This document shows, piece by piece, positions 8,798 to 17,190 of a stretch of DNA of 64,000 nt; the first letter of the stretch is position 1; each line of letters begins with the position of its first letter. The stretch lies in contig NZ_CP012996.1 of NCBI RefSeq assembly GCF_001412655.1, positions 4,960,001-5,024,000 on the forward strand, read 5' to 3'. Under the pieces are notes generated by a model. It saw only the letters and a program-made list of their open reading frames with translations, had not been told where the DNA came from and made no database searches. This DNA is from Pedobacter sp. PACM 27299. Its GTDB lineage: Bacteria > Bacteroidota > Bacteroidia > Sphingobacteriales > Sphingobacteriaceae. The translations under genes and the position numbers were made by a program.

Positions 8798-10102
8798 ATG
8801 GAGCAACACTTTCCGAAAGGCAGCAAAACGAGAATAGTCATTGTAGGTGGCGGATTTGGTGGAATAGAATTGGCAAAAAAACTAAGAGATAAAGAGATAG
8901 AAGTGATCATGGTAGATAAACATAACTACCATACTTTTCAGCCATTATTGTATCAGGTTGCGACCGGTGGATTAGAAGCCGACTCTATCGCCTTCCCCCT
9001 CCGCAAGATTTTTAAAGGTCAGAAAAACCTGACTTTCCGTGTGGCGGAAGTGAGTGCTGTTGATCCCTTGAACAATTGCATCCATACGAGTATCGGTAGC
9101 ATTGATTACGACCATTTGGTGATTGCCACGGGTTCTACCAGTAATTTCTTCGGTCAAGATGAGATTCAGGAAAATGCCATGCCGATGAAGTCCATACCAG
9201 AAGCTTTAAATCTGAGAAGTTTGATTCTTCAGAATTTAGAGGCTGCACAGATCGCACCAGATCCTTTAGTGGCCAATGAACTGCTGACTTTTGTAGTCGT
9301 AGGTGGTGGTCCTACCGGCGTGGAGACCGCAGGCGCCATTGCCGAACTTAAAAAACACGTGTTAAAAAGTGATTACCCGGAATTGGATATTGATAAGGTG
9401 CGCATTTATCTGATTGAAGGTTCTCCAGAATTATTAGGCGCCATGTCTCCCCAGGCTTCCAAAAAAGCACGTCTGTTTTTAACAGAATTGGGTGTTAATA
9501 TTATGACTGAAGCCAGGGTGCAATCTTTTAATGGCAAAATGCTAACGCTTGCAGATGGACAACAGATTGGCTCTTCCAACGTGATCTGGTCAGCAGGTGT
9601 AAAAGGTGTCGTGCTGGATGGCTTAAATCCAGAGGTCATTGTTCGCGGCAATCGTTTAAAGGTGGATGAAATCAATAAAGTGGAGGGTTACGCCAATATT
9701 TACGCCATAGGCGATGTTGCTGCGATGATCACGACAGAATTTCCTAATGGACATCCAGGCGTTGCTCCCGCTGCCATTCAGCAAGGAAGGCAATTGGCAG
9801 GAAATTTATTGAATATTATTGAAAAGAAAGCCACCGTCAATTTTAAATATAAAGATAAAGGAGCTATGGCCACTGTAGGTCGCAACCGTGCAGTTGTTGA
9901 TTTACACAAGATTAGATTTCAAGGGGTATTCGCGTGGTTTACCTGGATGTTCGTACATTTGATGACACTCGTTGGATTTAGAAATAAACTCGTGGTTTTT
10001 GTAAACTGGGTTTGGAGTTATTTCAGCTATGATCGCGGCACAAGATTGATTATCCGACCTTACTACAAGAAAATAAAGCATGAACCAGCAAAAGTCGATT
10101 AA
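8798..10102 (+). CDS. ndh: Type II NADH dehydrogenase (NAD(P)/FAD-dependent oxidoreductase)
   Basis: 434 residues. A peripheral membrane flavoprotein predicted to pass electrons from NADH to quinone without pumping protons. First dinucleotide-binding motif IVIVGGGFGGIELAKKL (about residues 12-28), FAD-site HTFQPLLYQVATGGL, second Rossmann motif FVVVGGGPTGVETAG near residue 170, and YAIGDVAA for FAD. The C-terminal 60 residues are rich in aromatic and hydrophobic residues, fitting membrane attachment. Start chosen at ATG 8798 (MEQHFPKG); an earlier in-frame ATG at 8756 lies inside the secDF terminator. Overlaps the next gene by 23 bases. The cytochrome bd genes at 46-48 kb could accept its quinol. 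Confidence 0.9.
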   Translation: MEQHFPKGSKTRIVIVGGGFGGIELAKKLRDKEIEVIMVDKHNYHTFQPLLYQVATGGLEADSIAFPLRKIFKGQKNLTFRVAEVSAVDPLNNCIHTSIGSIDYDHLVIATGSTSNFFGQDEIQENAMPMKSIPEALNLRSLILQNLEAAQIAPDPLVANELLTFVVVGGGPTGVETAGAIAELKKHVLKSDYPELDIDKVRIYLIEGSPELLGAMSPQASKKARLFLTELGVNIMTEARVQSFNGKMLTLADGQQIGSSNVIWSAGVKGVVLDGLNPEVIVRGNRLKVDEINKVEGYANIYAIGDVAAMITTEFPNGHPGVAPAAIQQGRQLAGNLLNIIEKKATVNFKYKDKGAMATVGRNRAVVDLHKIRFQGVFAWFTWMFVHLMTLVGFRNKLVVFVNWVWSYFSYDRGTRLIIRPYYKKIKHEPAKVD

Positions 10103-10946
10103 ACTGATAGAATGTCCAAGGGATGCAATGCAAGGCATCCATGATTTTATTGATACTGACCTGAAAGCAGCCTATATCAATTTGCTGCTGCAGGTAGGTT
10201 TTGATACCATCGATTTTGGCAGTTTTGTGAGTCCTAAAGCCATTCCTCAGTTAAGAGATACTGCTGAAGTATTGTCAAAACTTGATTTGAGCAGTACATC
10301 ATCAAAGTTGCTGGCTATTGTAGCCAATTTAAGGGGGGTAGAAGCCGCAGTTCAGCATCCGGAGATCGATCAGCTCGGTTTTCCTTTTTCTATCTCTGAG
10401 ACTTTTCAAATGCGCAATACGAATGCTACGATTGCTGCGTCCCTGGATACGGTAAAACAAATGCTGGAGCTTTGCAGTAAACACGATAAAACGGCGGTAG
10501 TATATTTATCAATGGGCTTTGGAAATCCTTATGGCGATCCATGGAATGAAGATATCGTGATGCATTGGGCATCTACACTAGCTAATATGGGTGTCAAAAT
10601 ACTTTCTTTATCAGATACCATTGGGGTGTCCTCTCCGGAAAGAATCAAAAAGATTTTGCCAGGAATAATTCAAGGCTTTAATCAGGTAGAGGTTGGTGTT
10701 CATTTACACAGTACTCCGGAGACGCGTATTGAAAAAATACAGGCTGCTTATGATAATGGGTGCTTTAGGTTTGATAGTGCCTTAAAAGGCTTTGGAGGTT
10801 GTCCTATGGCAGCCGACGACCTTACTGGAAATTTAGCTACAGAAGACCTGATCTGGTTTTTGGAAAGTAAAGGAAAAACTTTAGGACTGAATATGGAGAA
10901 ATGGAAAGCTGCATTACAGCTCTCCAGTCAAATATTTTTCAGTTAA
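10080..10946 (+). CDS. Hydroxymethylglutaryl-CoA lyase-like protein
   Basis: 288 residues, DRE-TIM metallolyase (HMGL-like) barrel. HMG-CoA lyase cleaves HMG-CoA to acetoacetate and acetyl-CoA in leucine breakdown. Seen: N-terminal KLIECPRDAMQG (the equivalent of the ECPRDGLQ substrate motif), GFDTIDFGSFVSP, metal ligands in GVHLHSTPE, and the signature loop GFGGCPMAADDLTGNLATEDL with the catalytic Cys. GFGGCP replaces the more common GLGGCP; otherwise standard. Its start overlaps ndh by 23 bases, so translation is probably coupled. Confidence 0.88.
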   Translation: MNQQKSIKLIECPRDAMQGIHDFIDTDLKAAYINLLLQVGFDTIDFGSFVSPKAIPQLRDTAEVLSKLDLSSTSSKLLAIVANLRGVEAAVQHPEIDQLGFPFSISETFQMRNTNATIAASLDTVKQMLELCSKHDKTAVVYLSMGFGNPYGDPWNEDIVMHWASTLANMGVKILSLSDTIGVSSPERIKKILPGIIQGFNQVEVGVHLHSTPETRIEKIQAAYDNGCFRFDSALKGFGGCPMAADDLTGNLATEDLIWFLESKGKTLGLNMEKWKAALQLSSQIFFS

Positions 10947-11011
10947 TCACTACCCTTTCTAAGCAAGTTTTTCTTTTCGGCTGTTGTTTTTTAGCGTAAT
11001 GCCATACTTTA

Positions 11012-11437
11012 CTAAGCTTTCTTTACCATTTTAAAGTGCTGAAATCCTGCTTCTTCAAATTGCGGGCCTTCGGCTACAAAACCGAATTTAGCATACAAAG
11101 GCATCGCAGGAAGCTGTGCGTTTAGGTAAATGTAATGCGCATCTGCAGGTAAATCTGCTAAAGCTGCCGCTACCAGCGCCTGGCCTATTCGCTTACCCCT
11201 ATATTCTTTCAATACAGCAAACCTTTCCAGCTTATAGCCCTGATCGGTTTTTCTCCATCTACAGGCGCCACATGGCTGATTGTCCATCGTGGCAAGAAAG
11301 TGGGTCGATTCTTCTTCATTTTCCCATTCCAGTTCTGGTGGACAACCCTGCTCCTCCACAAAAACAACGCTCCTGATCGCAAATACATGATCTAATGTCT
11401 CTTTTCCGATTGCTTTATTTACAAATAGTGTTTCCAT
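11012..11437 (-). CDS. GNAT-family N-acetyltransferase
   Basis: 141 residues. Acetyl-CoA-dependent transferase fold: the CoA-binding motif LKEYRGKRIGQALVAAAL lies near residues 78-95, preceded by the beta-strand YKLERFAV. The N-terminal VFVEEQGCPPELEWENEEE and the C-terminal LYAKFGFVAEGPQFEEAGFQHFKM are typical of the ElaA/YjcF type. The substrate is unknown. Single gene, convergent with the HMG-CoA lyase gene. Confidence 0.85.
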   Translation of the reverse strand: METLFVNKAIGKETLDHVFAIRSVVFVEEQGCPPELEWENEEESTHFLATMDNQPCGACRWRKTDQGYKLERFAVLKEYRGKRIGQALVAAALADLPADAHYIYLNAQLPAMPLYAKFGFVAEGPQFEEAGFQHFKMVKKA

Positions 11438-11496
11438 TGCTTGCTGATATTTCTACAAATATGGTAAAAAATAGGGCTTCGACCGAAAGTAATTTT

Positions 11497-11510
11497 GGGT
11501 CATTTGACCC
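11497..11510. promoter_or_regulatory. Small palindrome upstream of the GNAT gene
   Basis: GGGTCA TT TGACCC, 6-base arms with a 2-base centre, about 60 bases upstream of the GNAT start. It could be a regulator binding site; no cognate regulator is adjacent. Confidence 0.3.
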
Positions 11511-11618
11511 TATTAATGCATAAAAATTTCGTTAAATTAGAACTGTATTTTTTTCTTTACAGAAGCCGCCGAAAACCTGGAACAGAGTAGGCATTCGATC
11601 CAAAGTTCTTACTGTTTT

Positions 11619-11870
11619 TTGATTTATAAAAACTGGTATGCATATAAGGGAACCGGCGATTATTTTGATTCGCACAATTACCGGAGAATAGCGAAAAAAA
11701 GCACTCCTTCTTATGTCAATGGCTATAAAATTTGTGCAGTACTGCTGAAAGATAAAGCTTTAACCCCAAGCACAGGATTTAGTAATGAACTGATGCAATA
11801 TATGATCGATACTATTGCCGCGCAATTGCCTCGGCCTTTTGAAAAACCAAAAGTTTTAATGTTAAAGTGA
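11619..11870 (+). CDS. Hypothetical small protein, possibly a gene fragment
   Basis: The frame is open from 11541 to 11870 but has no ATG; the first usable start is TTG at 11619, giving 83 residues (WYAYKGTGDYFDSHNYRR... ending PKVLMLK). The YxGTGDYxDxxNYRR start and PKVxMLK end weakly recall short secreted proteins of unknown function in Sphingobacteriaceae, but I cannot name a family. The last 28 bases overlap the next frame, which is a clear remnant of a sorting domain, so this may be debris of the same event. Low confidence that it is expressed. Confidence 0.35.
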   Translation: MIYKNWYAYKGTGDYFDSHNYRRIAKKSTPSYVNGYKICAVLLKDKALTPSTGFSNELMQYMIDTIAAQLPRPFEKPKVLMLK

Positions 11871-12034
11871 TGAACAGATACGGAGAAAAAGTCTTCAGTG
11901 CGAAAGGCAATTTTCAAAACTGGGATGGCTGGTATAAAGGAAAAAGTTTACCAGTAGGGACCTACCTTTATTGGATCGACCTCCATGAGGCTCGCCAAAA
12001 AACTGTAGTTGGTCCAGTAACCATTTTGAAGTAA
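11843..12034 (+). pseudogene. Remnant of a gliding-motility-associated C-terminal (T9SS type B sorting) domain
   Basis: An open stretch of 63 codons after an in-frame stop reads SFNVKVMNRYGEKVFSAKG, then WDGWYKG, LPVGTYLYWIDL and ends VVGPVTILK. These are, in order, the conserved pieces of the C-terminal half of the CHU_C/TIGR04131 domain (NRWGEKVFE, WDG, LPVGTYYYVI, GTVTLIR), which directs proteins through the type IX secretion system in Bacteroidota. The N-terminal half of the domain (FTPNGDGKND) and the secreted protein itself are missing. The only ATG (11870) would make a 54-residue peptide without a signal sequence. I read it as the leftover 3' end of a deleted or frameshifted large secreted-protein gene. 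Confidence 0.7.
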
Positions 12035-12038
12035 ATAA

Positions 12039-12071
12039 CAAGGCCTGTCCCATGTCATGGAGCAGGCCTTG
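12039..12071. terminator. Hairpin between the sorting-domain remnant and fbaA
   Basis: Arms CAAGGCCTG (12039-12047) and CAGGCCTTG (12063-12071), 9 perfect pairs. Moderately T-rich sequence follows on both strands, so it could end fbaA (leftward) as well as the remnant gene (rightward). Confidence 0.65.
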
Positions 12072-12122
12072 CTGTTATTTTAACATTTCTAAGACTCCTG
12101 ATGTTGATCTGGAAACGAAAAA

Positions 12123-13202
12123 CTATAGTTTATCACTAGCATCTCTACAGTTCAGGTCTTCGAAAGCCTGAGTTAAACGTTTAACAAAAGCTTCTTCACC
12201 TTTACGTAACCAAACGCGAGGATCATAATATTTCTTATTTGGTTTATCATCACCATCTGGGTTACCGATTTGCGCTTGAAGATAAGCTTCATTTGCTTTA
12301 TAGTAATCCAAAACACCTTCCCATAATGCCCATTGCATGTCAGTATCGATGTTCATTTTGATTGCTCCGTAAGAAATCGCTTCTCTGATTTCTTCCTGAG
12401 TAGAACCTGAACCACCGTGGAATACAAAGTTGATCGGTTTTTCAGCAGTGATCGCGTATTTTTCTCTAATGAAATCCTGAGAGTTCTTAAGAATTACCGG
12501 CTGTAATTTCACATTACCTGGTTTGTATACACCGTGAACATTACCGAAAGCTGCTGCTACCGTAAATTTATCACTTACTTTACTCAATTCTTCATAAGCA
12601 TAAGCTACTTCTGAAGGTTGAGTGTATAATTTAGAGCTATCTACATCACTGTTGTCTACTCCATCTTCTTCTCCACCAGTTACACCTAGTTCGATTTCGA
12701 TAGTCATACCAATTTTCGCCATGCGAGCAAGGTATTTAGCAGAAATCTCGATGTTTTCTTCGATAGATTCTTCTGATAAATCTAACATGTGTGAAGAAAA
12801 CAATGGTTTACCATGCGCTGCGAAGAATTTTTCGCCATGGTCTAATAAACCGTCGATCCATGGTAATAGTTTCTTTGCTGCGTGGTCAGTATGCAAAACT
12901 ACTGCAACACCGTAATGCTCAGCTAATAAATGAACATGTTTAGCTGCAGATACTGCGCCTAATACACATGCATTCAAATTGTCATTATTCAATGTTTTTC
13001 CAGCATAAAATTGGGCTCCGCCATTGGAAAGCTGAATAATAACAGGTGAATTAACTGCCTTCGCTGTTTCCATTACCGCATTAATTGTGTTGGTACCGGT
13101 AACATTAACTGCAGGTAATGCAAACTGATGTTTTTTAGCCTGTTCAAACAATTCCTGAACGGCATCTCCGTAAATTACGCCTTTATAGCCTTTTAAACTC
13201 AT
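12123..13202 (-). CDS. fbaA: Class II fructose-bisphosphate aldolase
   Basis: 359 residues, class IIA length (E. coli FbaA is 359). Zinc-dependent reversible cleavage of fructose-1,6-bisphosphate in glycolysis and gluconeogenesis. Seen: PAVNVTGTNTIN near residue 30, the zinc/catalytic segment VVLHTDHAAKK (about 101-111), IEIELGVTGGEEDGVDN with the active-site acidic residues, VHGVYKPGNV, the FHGGSGS phosphate loop and KMNIDTDMQWA. Monocistronic; divergent from accD over 141 bases. Confidence 0.95.
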   Translation of the reverse strand: MSLKGYKGVIYGDAVQELFEQAKKHQFALPAVNVTGTNTINAVMETAKAVNSPVIIQLSNGGAQFYAGKTLNNDNLNACVLGAVSAAKHVHLLAEHYGVAVVLHTDHAAKKLLPWIDGLLDHGEKFFAAHGKPLFSSHMLDLSEESIEENIEISAKYLARMAKIGMTIEIELGVTGGEEDGVDNSDVDSSKLYTQPSEVAYAYEELSKVSDKFTVAAAFGNVHGVYKPGNVKLQPVILKNSQDFIREKYAITAEKPINFVFHGGSGSTQEEIREAISYGAIKMNIDTDMQWALWEGVLDYYKANEAYLQAQIGNPDGDDKPNKKYYDPRVWLRKGEEAFVKRLTQAFEDLNCRDASDKL

Positions 13203-13250
13203 TTTTTATAATTTTATATATGCCGAAGTTAGGAAAAATATCCCTCTGGC

Positions 13251-13258
13251 CAAATCTA
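13251..13258 (-). promoter_or_regulatory. Candidate -7 element for fbaA
   Basis: TAGATTTG on the minus strand, an exact TAnnTTTG match, 48 bases before the fbaA ATG. Confidence 0.45.
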
Positions 13259-13343
13259 AGGCCGATTATTTTTAACTAAAAACTACCTTAAACTCTTCTA
13301 ATTTTTTTTTGTTTCTTTGTACTCGCATTTTTCAACAAATAAC

Positions 13344-14189
13344 ATGGCTTGGTTTAAGAGAGAAAAAAAAGGTATCAGTACAAGGACAGAAGAAAAAAAA
13401 GAAGCGCCAGACGGTTTATGGAACAAGTGTCCTAATTGTAAGAAAGCACTCCACAGTGCCGATCTGGTTGAAAATAAATACGTTTGCCAATATTGCGACT
13501 ACCATTTACGGGTAGGATCAAAGGAATATTTTCAGGTATTGTTTGACAATAATGAGTTCACAGAGTTATTTGCAAATCTAACTTCAGGTGACCCATTGAA
13601 CTTCACAGACAGTAAACCTTATGTAGACCGTTTGGTAGAAAGTCAGGCTAAAACTGGCTTAAAAGACGCAATCAGAGCAGGTGTAGGTAAGATTGAAGGA
13701 CAGGATTTAGTAATTGCCTGTATGGATTTCAACTTTATCGGTGGTTCTATGGGATCAGTAGTAGGTGAAAAAATCGCCCGATCTATTGACTATAGTATCA
13801 AGCATAAAATTCCATTTCTGATGATTTCTAAATCTGGTGGTGCCAGAATGATGGAAGCCGCATTTTCGTTAATGCAAATGGCAAAAACATCGGCTAAATT
13901 AGCCTTGTTGAGCCAGGCAAAAATTCCGTACATTTCGTTACTGACAGATCCTACTACAGGTGGTGTAACTGCATCTTACGCAATGCTGGGCGATATTAAC
14001 ATCGCAGAACCAGGCGCTTTGATCGGTTTTGCTGGTCCAAGGGTAATTAAAGAAACAATTAAAAAAGACCTTCCTAAAGGATTTCAAACTGCGGAATTTG
14101 TACAGGAACATGGTTTCCTTGACTTTATTGTAGACCGCAGGGCGATGAAAGCTAAAATTGCAGCTTTCCTTAAAATGGTCGCAAACTAA
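13344..14189 (+). CDS. accD: Acetyl-CoA carboxylase carboxyltransferase subunit beta
   Basis: 281 residues. With AccA it moves the carboxyl group from biotin to acetyl-CoA, making malonyl-CoA for fatty-acid synthesis. The N-terminal four-cysteine zinc ribbon is intact (Cys29, Cys32, Cys48, Cys51: CPNC...CQYC). The crotonase-fold body has [34 protein letters not shown] segments, SGGARMMEA and [17 protein letters not shown], and [11 protein letters not shown]. Start taken at ATG 13344 (MAWFKREKK), the family-typical start; an in-frame ATG at 13317 adds nine unrelated residues. Confidence 0.95.
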   Translation: MAWFKREKKGISTRTEEKKEAPDGLWNKCPNCKKALHSADLVENKYVCQYCDYHLRVGSKEYFQVLFDNNEFTELFANLTSGDPLNFTDSKPYVDRLVESQAKTGLKDAIRAGVGKIEGQDLVIACMDFNFIGGSMGSVVGEKIARSIDYSIKHKIPFLMISKSGGARMMEAAFSLMQMAKTSAKLALLSQAKIPYISLLTDPTTGGVTASYAMLGDINIAEPGALIGFAGPRVIKETIKKDLPKGFQTAEFVQEHGFLDFIVDRRAMKAKIAAFLKMVAN

Positions 14190-14200
14190 GATCAGCATTC

Positions 14201-14228
14201 AATATTCAGTTCAATTGAACTGAATATT
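14201..14228. repeat. Perfect 28-bp palindrome after accD
   Basis: AATATTCAGTTCAA directly followed by its exact reverse complement, no spacer, 11 bases after the accD stop. The bidirectional terminator follows 5 bases later, so a terminator role would be redundant; the lack of a loop fits a symmetric protein-binding site or a cruciform better. Confidence 0.7.
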
Positions 14229-14233
14229 TTAAA

Positions 14234-14276
14234 CATAAAAAAAGTGGGAGTTGTAAAAACTCCCACTTTTTTTATG
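14234..14276. terminator. Strong bidirectional terminator between accD and the GH92 gene
   Basis: Arms of 19 bases (14234-14252 and 14258-14276) pair perfectly around a 5-base loop. The core is GTGGGAGTT/AACTCCCAC flanked by seven A and seven T, so a T run follows the stem on either strand. It serves both convergent genes. Confidence 0.93.
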
Positions 14277-14353
14277 TGATTTACTTTTTGTTTTACATTT
14301 CCATTGAAGAAATCTACCCTATTGTAGACTTCTTCAATTCTTTGCCTCTAAGC

Positions 14354-16654
14354 CTATTTATTAGGGTCAGTAGAGAAAGAGTAAGGGAAATCTGTTTCTT
14401 TCGTTCCACGCTGCTTATTTGGCGTTGCTGACATATTAAAATCAAGCGTTGCACCTTTAACCAGTTCAGAATGGCTCAACCAGTTTTTTGGATAAGCAGC
14501 ACCGTTGTATTTCAATCCTTGAACGTATCTATTGGCATCGCTGTTATTAGCCGCATTGATGACTACTTTTTTACCATTTTCCAGGCTTAAAGTCACTTTT
14601 TTAAATAATGGTGCACCCAATACATACTGATCTGTAGCAGGGGTTACCGGATAGAAGCCCAATGCCGAGAATACATACCAGGCAGAAGTCTGGCCATTAT
14701 CTTCATCACCGCAATAACCGTCAGGAGTTGCTTTATACATGCGGTTCATGGTTTCACGTACCCAATATTGAGTTTTCCATGGCGCACCAGCATAATTGTA
14801 CAGGTAGATCATGTGTTGAATCGGTTGGTTACCATGCGCATACTGACCCATATTGGCAATCTGCATCTCACGAATTTCATGGATTACACCACCATAATAG
14901 CTGTCGTCAAAGATTGGAGGCAAAGTAAATACAGAGTCCAGTTTCTGAACAAATTTCTCTTTACCACCCATTAATTTAGAAAGTCCATCAATATCCTGGA
15001 ATACTGACCAGGAATAATGCCAGCTGTTACCTTCTGTAAAAGCATCACCCCATTTGAAAGGATTAAACGGAGATTGGAAATTACCATCTTTATTTTTACC
15101 TCTCATCAATCCACTAGCTGGATCAAAAAGGTTTTTATAGTTCATACTACGTTTTGCATAAAGATCAGTCTCTGCTTTCGGCTTACCTAAAGCTTTACCC
15201 AATTTGTAAATCGTGAAATCGTCATACGCATATTCTAAAGTACGCGCCGCATTTTCATTGATTTTCACATCATAAGGTACATAACCTAATTCGTTATAAT
15301 ACTTCACTCCTGCTCTCCCTACTGCATCTAATGGCCCTTCATTGTTTGCACCATGGATCAAGGCATCGTATAGCGTATTGATATCATAACCACGAAGTCC
15401 TTTAATGTAAGCATCAGCCACTACCGAAGCAGAGTTGTTTCCTACCATTACGTTCGCATAACCTGGGCTAGACCATTCTGGTAACCATCCGCCTTCTTTA
15501 TAGTCGTTGATCAAACCTTCCTGCATTTCTTTATTTATAGATGGATAAACCAGGTTCAAGAAAGGATACAATGCCCTGAAAGTATCCCAGAATCCTGTTC
15601 CAGCGAACATATAACCTGGCAGAATTTTGCCATTATATGGGCTCCAGTGCACAATTTTATTGCTGGCATCCAATTCATATAATTTGTTTGGGAAGAATAA
15701 AGTACGGTAAAAGCTAGAGTAAAAAGTACGGGTCTGGTCTACAGTACCGCCTTCAACAGCCACTCTGCTTAGCGTTTTATTCCAAATATCTTTAGCTTTT
15801 GCTTTGGTAGCATCGAAAGTATCATTGGCCAGTTCTCTCTTTAAATTGAGTTCTGCCTGATCAAAGCTGATGAAAGAAGAAGCAACTTTCATTACTACTT
15901 GTTCCCCTTTTTTAGTTTTAAAACCTACGATTGCACCGGAATGATCTGCTTTAATCTCCAGTTCATCTTTCAACAGCTCTTTACCTTTCCAGGCATTCGC
16001 AGACACGAAATCTTTATCGAAATAGGCTACAAAATAGTTTTTAAAGTTTTCAGGTGTCATCTTATGACTGTGTCTGGTAGTATAACCAATCACTTTTCTT
16101 TCTTTAGGAAAAATCTTAATGTAAGATCCTTTGTCGAAAGCATCAATCACTACAAAAGAGCTATCCGATTTTGGAAAAGTAAACCTGAACTGTGCCGCAC
16201 GTTCTGTAGGTGTGATCTCTGTAGTCACATCAGCGTCTGCCAGGTAAACGCTATAGTAATAAGGTTTAGCTACTTCCGCTTTATGCGAATACCAGCTGGC
16301 GCGATCATCCTGATCAATGCGTTTTTTACCGGTTACTGGCATGATCGAAAACTGACCATAATCGTTCATCCATGGTGATGGCTGATGGGTTTGTTTGAAG
16401 CCACGAATTTTATCGGCGTCGTAAGTATAGGCCCATCCATCTCCCATTTTACCGGTTTGTGGTGTCCAGAAGTTCATACCCCATGGCAGGGCAATTGTTG
16501 GATAAGTATTTCCGTTAGACATTGAGGGCTTGCTTGCCGTCCCCATCAAAGGGTTGATCCATTCAACCGGATCGCTCAATTTACCAACGGTTTGCGCAAA
16601 AGCTGCGGAAGAACCGGCAATCAATAATGCGGTTAAGTAACGCTTCATCATCAT
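14354..16654 (-). CDS. GH92 family alpha-1,2-mannosidase, secreted
   Basis: 766 residues. GH92 enzymes are calcium-dependent inverting exo-mannosidases that trim N-glycans and other mannosides in the periplasm or at the surface. The N-terminus MKRYLTALLIAGSSAAFAQ is a signal peptide with an AxA-type site. Next: GH92 N-domain NPLMGTASKP and GNTYPTIALPWGMNFWTPQTG, then the (alpha/alpha)6 domain with FWDTFRALYP, GGWLPEWSSPGY, GNNSASVVADAY, the EGNSWHYSWSVFQD segment, MGQYAHGNQPIQHM, and GYCGDEDNGQTSAWYVFSALGFYP near residue 645, where catalytic carboxylates lie. Three ATGs in a row (16654, 16651, 16648); an earlier in-frame ATG (16711) would put 19 residues before the signal peptide. No Sus genes adjoin it, so it stands outside a utilisation locus. 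Confidence 0.93.
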   Translation of the reverse strand: MMMKRYLTALLIAGSSAAFAQTVGKLSDPVEWINPLMGTASKPSMSNGNTYPTIALPWGMNFWTPQTGKMGDGWAYTYDADKIRGFKQTHQPSPWMNDYGQFSIMPVTGKKRIDQDDRASWYSHKAEVAKPYYYSVYLADADVTTEITPTERAAQFRFTFPKSDSSFVVIDAFDKGSYIKIFPKERKVIGYTTRHSHKMTPENFKNYFVAYFDKDFVSANAWKGKELLKDELEIKADHSGAIVGFKTKKGEQVVMKVASSFISFDQAELNLKRELANDTFDATKAKAKDIWNKTLSRVAVEGGTVDQTRTFYSSFYRTLFFPNKLYELDASNKIVHWSPYNGKILPGYMFAGTGFWDTFRALYPFLNLVYPSINKEMQEGLINDYKEGGWLPEWSSPGYANVMVGNNSASVVADAYIKGLRGYDINTLYDALIHGANNEGPLDAVGRAGVKYYNELGYVPYDVKINENAARTLEYAYDDFTIYKLGKALGKPKAETDLYAKRSMNYKNLFDPASGLMRGKNKDGNFQSPFNPFKWGDAFTEGNSWHYSWSVFQDIDGLSKLMGGKEKFVQKLDSVFTLPPIFDDSYYGGVIHEIREMQIANMGQYAHGNQPIQHMIYLYNYAGAPWKTQYWVRETMNRMYKATPDGYCGDEDNGQTSAWYVFSALGFYPVTPATDQYVLGAPLFKKVTLSLENGKKVVINAANNSDANRYVQGLKYNGAAYPKNWLSHSELVKGATLDFNMSATPNKQRGTKETDFPYSFSTDPNK

Positions 16655-16793
16655 GATATTGGATAAGTAGTTTATGTTATTTGGTTTAAAATCTAGCCTC
16701 AAACGCTCCATTTGAACATTTCTGTAAACAAACGATTGTTTTATGTGTTAAAAACGTTTTAGCACAGTCCTAAAGTAGGAGATTTTTTTAAAT

Positions 16794-16826
16794 AAAAAAA
16801 GGCACAATATTTAAATATGGTGCCTT
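16794..16826 (-). terminator. Leftward terminator downstream of the small gene at 16.9 kb
   Basis: AAGGCAC (16799-16805) pairs with GTGCCTT (16820-16826) around ATATTTAAATAT, itself a palindrome. On the minus strand the stem is followed by seven T. It lies 48 bases past the stop of the small minus-strand gene and before the GH92 gene, so it ends that short transcript. Confidence 0.8.
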
Positions 16827-16873
16827 CCTAAGCAATGTAGCTGTAATTGTTACTTTAGAACAGACGCTTAAGT

Positions 16874-17080
16874 TTACCTTCCTGGGAAGGTTCCGGGCTC
16901 GTGACTGGATCCCATAGGCCTATTTGTTCTGCGGTGGTGCTTGAAAAAATCTGTCCGACTAAAGTCTCCGGCAGAAGAGGTATCGCCAGTATCTGGCTTA
17001 TTGTTTCCAAAATCTTCTGTCTCTTTGTACACCGTTTTTCGATGACTGTGTTTTTCATTGTTGTTTTCCGGCCTTTTCAT
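16874..17080 (-). CDS. Hypothetical small hydrophilic protein
   Basis: 68 residues, strongly polar: starts MKRPENNNEKHSHRKT, then Lys/Glu/Asn-rich, and ends FSRTDFFKHHRRTNRP...SHEPGTFPGR. No signal peptide or membrane span. The Ser-His-Glu-Pro-Gly-Thr tail recalls short unnamed proteins of Sphingobacteriaceae, but I cannot assign a family or role. Support: ATG start, its own terminator 48 bases downstream, and isolation between two genes transcribed the same way. An overlapping minus-strand frame (16855-17058) is the alternative; I prefer this one for its coherent polar composition. Confidence 0.5.
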   Translation of the reverse strand: MKRPENNNEKHSHRKTVYKETEDFGNNKPDTGDTSSAGDFSRTDFFKHHRRTNRPMGSSHEPGTFPGR

Positions 17081-17190
17081 AACATTATGATTTTATTGAT
17101 GATACCGCACCCAGTATAGAAACAACGTATATTCACTTATGTTTAATATAATATAATTAAAAAATCACAAAAAAATTGGATAGATTCTGC

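Noticed and set aside
16855..17058. Alternative 67-residue minus-strand frame over the small gene
   Set aside because: It overlaps the preferred 68-residue frame in another phase; its composition is less coherent and it gains no support from context, though it cannot be fully excluded.
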